Of a stretch of DNA of 64,000 nucleotides, positions 60,167 to 64,000 are shown in pieces. The translations under genes and the position numbers were made by a program. The notes under the pieces are model-generated. The model did not search any database. It saw nothing but the letters and a program-made list of their open reading frames with translations, and was not told where the DNA came from. Source of the stretch: Actinomycetota bacterium (GTDB lineage: Bacteria; Actinomycetota; Acidimicrobiia; Acidimicrobiales; RAAP-2); NCBI GenBank assembly GCA_029850535.1, contig JARCRU010000029.1:28340-92339 (forward strand). The letters are read 5' to 3'. Within the stretch, counting starts at the first letter, position 1. Every line of letters begins with the position of its first letter.

Positions 60167-60185
60167 GGTTTGGATACTGCGGTCA
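60167..60185 (+). repeat. 19-nt direct repeat, copy 2 (GGTTTGGATACTGCGGTCA)
   Basis: See copy 1. Confidence 0.6.
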
Positions 60186-60273
60186 TGCACAGCTCCTGAA
60201 TACTCCCGGGCGCATTTCGGCAACAGGTACGAATAAATATCCTGATCAGTTCTGAGTTGTGAAGGCACCTCAC

Positions 60274-60299
60274 TTATTATTCCAAACTTGGTATAATAA
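60274..60299. promoter_or_regulatory. 26-bp palindromic operator overlapping a TATAAT -10 box directly upstream of the TA operon
   Basis: TTATTAT-T-CCAA-AC-TTGG-T-ATAATAA; TATAAT at 60292-60297, ATG at 60304. Confidence 0.7.
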
Positions 60300-60303
60300 A
60301 GCA

Positions 60304-60954
60304 ATGTCCCGTGAACTGCTCACTCTGAACGAAGTTGCTGAGCGATTGAAGGTATCTCGGCGTCGAGTTGAGGCGATGGTGCAGTCGAAACAGTTACCCG
60401 CTGATCGACTCGGTTGGCAGTGGGCCATTCCAGTTGAAGCTTTGCGGGCAGTTGAGAACAACATGTTGCGTTCAGCCGGAAGGCCGCTGAGCGAACTGTC
60501 GTCATGGAGAATTATTGGAGAAGGGCTCGGCAAATATGAGAAGTCCAACAGAGATGATCTTGATCTTCTTCGTCGTCGACTGCGTTCAAGGGCGTGTCAC
60601 GTTGACTGCTACGTGCACCCTGGGTTATTGAAGCGAATGCCAGGGGACTTTCGCGGAGTTCTAGGAGGTCGAGCCGCCGCCAGTGATGCCAGCGCTCCAG
60701 TCGAATTATCGGACTCAATTGACGTCTACATCCGTGAAGATGAGCGTTCTCGGTTTGTGAAGGACTATGGGGTACGTCCAACGTTTGTCAGAGCGAACCT
60801 GTTTCTTCATGTTGTGAAGAACGAAGCATGGCCTTTTGAATCGGACTGTCATTTTGTCGATGGGTTTGTAGCGTGGCTCGATCTGGCTGATCGTGAAGAT
60901 CGTGCCGCTGACACGCTGCTGGACCGGCTCGTCGGGGGTCGTCTGTATGCGTGA
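60304..60954 (+). CDS. MerR/excisionase-type helix-turn-helix protein, probable antitoxin (AbiEi-like role)
   Basis: MSRELLTLNEVAERLKVSRRRVEAMVQSKQLPADRLGWQWAIPVEALRAVENN; downstream overlap with a nucleotidyltransferase gene. Confidence 0.7.
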   Translation: MSRELLTLNEVAERLKVSRRRVEAMVQSKQLPADRLGWQWAIPVEALRAVENNMLRSAGRPLSELSSWRIIGEGLGKYEKSNRDDLDLLRRRLRSRACHVDCYVHPGLLKRMPGDFRGVLGGRAAASDASAPVELSDSIDVYIREDERSRFVKDYGVRPTFVRANLFLHVVKNEAWPFESDCHFVDGFVAWLDLADREDRAADTLLDRLVGGRLYA

Positions 60955-61702
60955 GATTGACCTCACGCTGGATTTGCTTCCTCGACACGAAGCATCTCTG
61001 CGAGGGCTTCAGATACTTTCGATGAGAGTCCCAACTGAGAATTGGTGCCTAGTGGGCGGCATGATGGTGCTCGTCGCTAGTCGTGATATCGGGAGCGCAC
61101 TTCCAAGGGCACAACAGACAAGAGATGCCGATGTACTCGTTGACATATGCGCGGACGCGAGAATTCTCGCCGACGTTGCGTGGGCTCTTCAACAAGCTGG
61201 TTACGAAGTTCCTCCCGACGCCTGGGACAACGACAACGTCGCTCGCTGTTCGTTCGTTAGCAACTTCGCCCACATTGATGTGCTGTGCCCAGATGATTCC
61301 GATCCAGCGGACCTTGATATCAGCGGGAATATTCGAAGTCTCGCGATCCCCGGCGGCCGGCGCGCTCTACAGCTGTCGGAGCTGGTTCGAATTCACTACA
61401 GCGATGACGCCGCCGACGTCGAATTAAAAGTTCCTCTCCTTATGGGGGCCATTGTTGTGAAGGGATACGCAATGGTGGACCCAAAGACAGTCGATCAGCC
61501 TCGGCATGGCGAAGATCTAGTGGAACTCATCTCGATCATCGACGATCCGGTTGAGGTACGCGGGAGTCTTTCGATTGAAGATGTGAAATTGCTTCGAGAA
61601 ATCAAGGCGCGCCTGTCGAATGACGGCGATCAAATCTGGGTCAGCTTCGATGTCGAAACCAGACTGAGAGTCCAAACGGCTTTGGAAATCCTCTGTAGCT
61701 GA
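60947..61702 (+). CDS. Nucleotidyltransferase-fold protein, probable toxin (AbiEii-like)
   Basis: WCLVGGMMVLVASRDIGSALPRAQQTRDADVLVDI (GG...DADV NTase motif), start overlaps the upstream stop by 8 nt. Confidence 0.68.
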   Translation: MREIDLTLDLLPRHEASLRGLQILSMRVPTENWCLVGGMMVLVASRDIGSALPRAQQTRDADVLVDICADARILADVAWALQQAGYEVPPDAWDNDNVARCSFVSNFAHIDVLCPDDSDPADLDISGNIRSLAIPGGRRALQLSELVRIHYSDDAADVELKVPLLMGAIVVKGYAMVDPKTVDQPRHGEDLVELISIIDDPVEVRGSLSIEDVKLLREIKARLSNDGDQIWVSFDVETRLRVQTALEILCS

Positions 61703-61772
61703 AGATGACGAGTGCTCTTTCGCACGGTCGTCTTCAGTTAGTAGGTTGCACTCGCGGCATCGCCAAGAGAGA

Positions 61773-61941
61773 AATCCCACGCTTTATCCCACATACCAAT
61801 CCGACACCACCGGACGAAACCGACACCACCGGACGGGAATTTGTAAAGATTCCTGATGATTCTGACATCACGAGACCATTCCGACAGCTCGCATCCACCT
61901 CATAATCCTCTAGTCGTGGGTTCGATCCCCACCGGCCCCAC
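61773..61941 (+). repeat. 169-bp cassette terminal module, copy 1 (paired ATCCCAC, CCGACACCACCGGAC repeats, tRNA 3'-half core)
   Basis: Gap-free colinear with 63646-63814; tRNA-like core at 61899-61941 (CTCATAATCCTCTAGTCGTGGGTTCGATCCCCACCGGCCCCAC). Confidence 0.85.
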
Positions 61942-62114
61942 GACGCTTCGTATTCGCTCTTTGAAGAGGCAGGTTTTTGTCAGCCAACGGACAGATTTTC
62001 TATTTGAACATGGGACTTCCGGTGTTCTTCGATATCGTTGATAAAGGAAATATTTTGATTGGCAGACTACGTCCTGATGGTCACCAGAACACCCATTTCG
62101 TGACTCGCCCGTGG

Positions 62115-62136
62115 GAAATCCCACGCTTTATCCCAC
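62115..62136 (+). repeat. Orphan copy of the 22-nt GAAATCCCACGCTTTATCCCAC motif
   Basis: Identical to 61771-61792, but not followed by the CCGACACC repeats or att core. Confidence 0.8.
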
Positions 62137-62367
62137 GCATGGGGCAAAGAGAGGAATGTGGCCAGCCGCCCTGCGATTGAGCAATGTTATGTGTCCTTGG
62201 ACACCAGATGGTGGCGGGGCAGTGGATTGGTTCCGATCGTCGTTGGTACGTTGTCGGCGGTCATTTTTGCAGCCGGGTTCGGTACAGTTGCCCCGAGTCG
62301 AGAATTCCATTCCACTACTCGAAAAGTCATCTGAATGAATAGTCATTAAAAGTGATATATTGGCTCT

Positions 62368-62745
62368 ATGCCGCTCCACCTTGTGCGCTTCAAGTTGTAC
62401 GACGCATGGTTCAGCGGTCTGCCGGTCGAAGTTGCCGCGGAGATCGCTGAGTTGGTGGAGTACCTCCGTGAACACGGAAGGGGTGCTGCATTGCCCGCAG
62501 TGCGCCATCGCATTCAACAAAGTAAGCATTACCCGGACATGTGTGAAATCCGAGACGAGCGCGAAGTGGGTGGTGTCCATTATGTGACTCGCATACTTGC
62601 GTGTTTTGTGAAGGACGACACAGCAGTTTTGTTGTGTCTTGGAGGAAACAAGCGGACGTTTGAGAAAGAGCACCAGCGCGATTGGTACGACGTCTTTGTT
62701 CCCATCGCCGACCGAATTGTCGATGGATACAAGTCAAGGAGATAA
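62368..62745 (+). CDS. RelE/HigB-like toxin
   Basis: LPAVRHRIQQSKHYPDMCEIRDEREVGGVHYVTRILACFVKDDTAVLLCLGGNKRTF...WYDVFVPIADRIVDGYK; followed 3 bp later by an XRE gene. Confidence 0.75.
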   Translation: MPLHLVRFKLYDAWFSGLPVEVAAEIAELVEYLREHGRGAALPAVRHRIQQSKHYPDMCEIRDEREVGGVHYVTRILACFVKDDTAVLLCLGGNKRTFEKEHQRDWYDVFVPIADRIVDGYKSRR

Positions 62746-62748
62746 ATC

Positions 62749-63153
62749 ATGAGCAAGAAAGTCATCGCAGATCCGACCCCCGAGGAATGGATGGAAGCCC
62801 TCGACGAGGGCTTCGTCGAAAACAGTGAGATTGAGCACCCATCGCGGAAGTTTGGCGCTTTACGCAAGAAGGCGCGTGACCGTATCGCAATTGAGCACGA
62901 GATCGTATCGAGCCTTGGAGAGCTTCGGCGATCGGTGGGTCTCAATCAGACGGAGGTTGCGAGCCGTTGGGGCCGCGGGCAATCTCAAGTGAGCAAGATT
63001 GAAAGAAACCCAGAGCGCGCAGAGTTGGCGACACTGGCTGGCTACGTAACGGCGTTGGGTGGTCACGTCTCGATCACCATCGAGATTGACAACCACGTCT
63101 TCTATGAGGAATTGCATCCGGCGATGTCTCCAAGTCCTGACGTCGACGCTTGA
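62749..63153 (+). CDS. XRE-family antitoxin (HigA-like)
   Basis: IVSSLGELRRSVGLNQTEVASRWGRGQSQVSKIERNPERAELATLAGYVTALGGHVSITIEI. Confidence 0.85.
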   Translation: MSKKVIADPTPEEWMEALDEGFVENSEIEHPSRKFGALRKKARDRIAIEHEIVSSLGELRRSVGLNQTEVASRWGRGQSQVSKIERNPERAELATLAGYVTALGGHVSITIEIDNHVFYEELHPAMSPSPDVDA

Positions 63154-63289
63154 GCGTTGGCAAGAACTTGTCGTCGGTTCTCTACGATCGGTTGAAGCGA
63201 GACACAGAAATCACCGGGTCCTCTTTCGACATCGAGATAATGCCCCAGCGACTTCGAACAAGTCCGTCGCAGGTTTAGAGCCGATACAC

Positions 63290-63640
63290 CGGAATCGATC
63301 TGGAACACTGCCACCTTTGAAGGCAACAACGTCTCATTGGCTGAGGTGGGCAGGATTTGCGAGTGGCGGGAGGCTTGACGATGTCGATCAGATTTTGGCG
63401 TTGAAGGACGCCTACAACTGCCTCGACGAAATGGTGGGAGCGGGCGAATTCTCCCTTTCCAAGTCGGTTTCCCAAGAGTTGCACAAGTTGCTGGCTCGAC
63501 ACGAGGCCATCGAGTCGGGATCGTTTCGTCAAGAGGTTCGGTCATCGGCGGCGGCACGGTGCGCTTGGCAAGCGGAGGTGTGGTGGAGGGCACTCCTTAT
63601 AAGAGGTCGACGTTAGTCTTCCCGCGAGGGTTTTTTCATT
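63290..63640 (+). pseudogene. Frameshifted, truncated Fic-family protein remnant
   Basis: Pieces in three frames: SIWNTATFEGNNVSLAEVGRICEW, GGRLDDVDQILALKDAYNCLDEMVGAGEFSLSKSVSQELHKLLARHEAIESGSFRQEV, VIGGGTVRLASGGVVEGTPYKR; resembles the Fic N-terminal region, no HPFxxGNGR motif present. Confidence 0.6.
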
Positions 63641-63645
63641 GAGAA

Positions 63646-63814
63646 AATCCCACGGAAAATCCCACGTGCCAGACCGACACCACCGGACGAATCCGACACC
63701 ACAAGACGAGTTTTCGTTCAAAACTCAGTCGAATCCGACACCACCGGACCAGTCCGACCGATTGCATCCACCTCATAATCCCTGGGTCGTGGGTTCGATC
63801 CCCACCGGCCCTAC
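63646..63814 (+). repeat. 169-bp cassette terminal module, copy 2, with 43-nt tRNA 3'-half core at 63772-63814 (attR-like)
   Basis: Core identical to 58546-58588; CCGACACCACCGGAC-type repeats at 63674, 63693 (variant) and 63735. Confidence 0.87.
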
Positions 63815-64000
63815 CACCACCGGCCCAACTCAGCCCTACCTGGCCGAATTCACGTGATTGCATACCGAAACCCGCGTACGGAACCTCGGCTCGGATCACG
63901 GTATTCTCGAGGACTTCGAAGTTCGCTACGGCGATGTAGCCGCTCTCTTGTCCACCTTGGTGGGTCGGGCACACGATTCACAGGATGACGGTCGAACTTT

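Larger units (their letters stand above)
58589..63814. mobile_element. tRNA-integrated accessory island: two tandem att-delimited cassettes (about 58589-61941 and 61942-63814), no integrase visible
   Basis: Direct repeats of the tRNA 3' half, AT-richer sequence than flanks, TA-type cargo, gene decay. Confidence 0.8.

Noticed and set aside
61801-61834. CCGACACCACCGGAC direct repeats as a CRISPR array
   Set aside because: Only two or three copies, 15-nt units at 19-nt period with 4-nt spacing and no cas genes; better explained as arm-type protein-binding sites.
63059-63616. Single 185-aa ORF as an intact protein
   Set aside because: Its N-terminal part overlaps the HigA-like antitoxin out of frame and only a middle segment looks Fic-like, with flanking Fic-like pieces in other frames; treated as a pseudogene.

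Overview
This 64-kb window is a high-GC chromosomal segment, probably actinobacterial (possibly Acidimicrobiia-like). Evidence for that placement is inferred from gene content and order: single-chain GlyRS, HrcA/CIRCE, mycothiol-type DinB/maleylpyruvate isomerase families, DUF3417 phosphorylase. Most of it is ordinary core genome: an iron-type ABC transporter; hrcA-dnaJ-rsmE-HIT-phoH-ybeY-corC-era; dinG; uppS-recO; photolyase-hemW-glyS; dnaG followed by an atypical sigma factor; cysE-cysK; a glycogen/alpha-glucan cluster with a MalQ-GlgB fusion; a por operon with a GltD-like/ferredoxin fusion; an aldehyde dehydrogenase locus; a redox-response block; and rsgA. The accessory region is about 58.5-63.8 kb. 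There a tRNA(CAU) gene is followed by two small cargo segments. Each segment ends in a colinear 169-bp module made of paired ATCCCAC motifs, 19-bp-period CCGACACCACCGGAC repeats and a copy of the tRNA 3' half. The cargo consists of toxin-antitoxin-like genes (AbiEi/AbiEii-like, HigBA-like), PadR plus a membrane protein, and a decayed Fic fragment. I see no integrase in the window. This looks like a tandem array of integrase-less, tRNA-integrated TA cassettes, and it is my lead candidate for an undescribed system. No database searches were run; all family calls are by eye.
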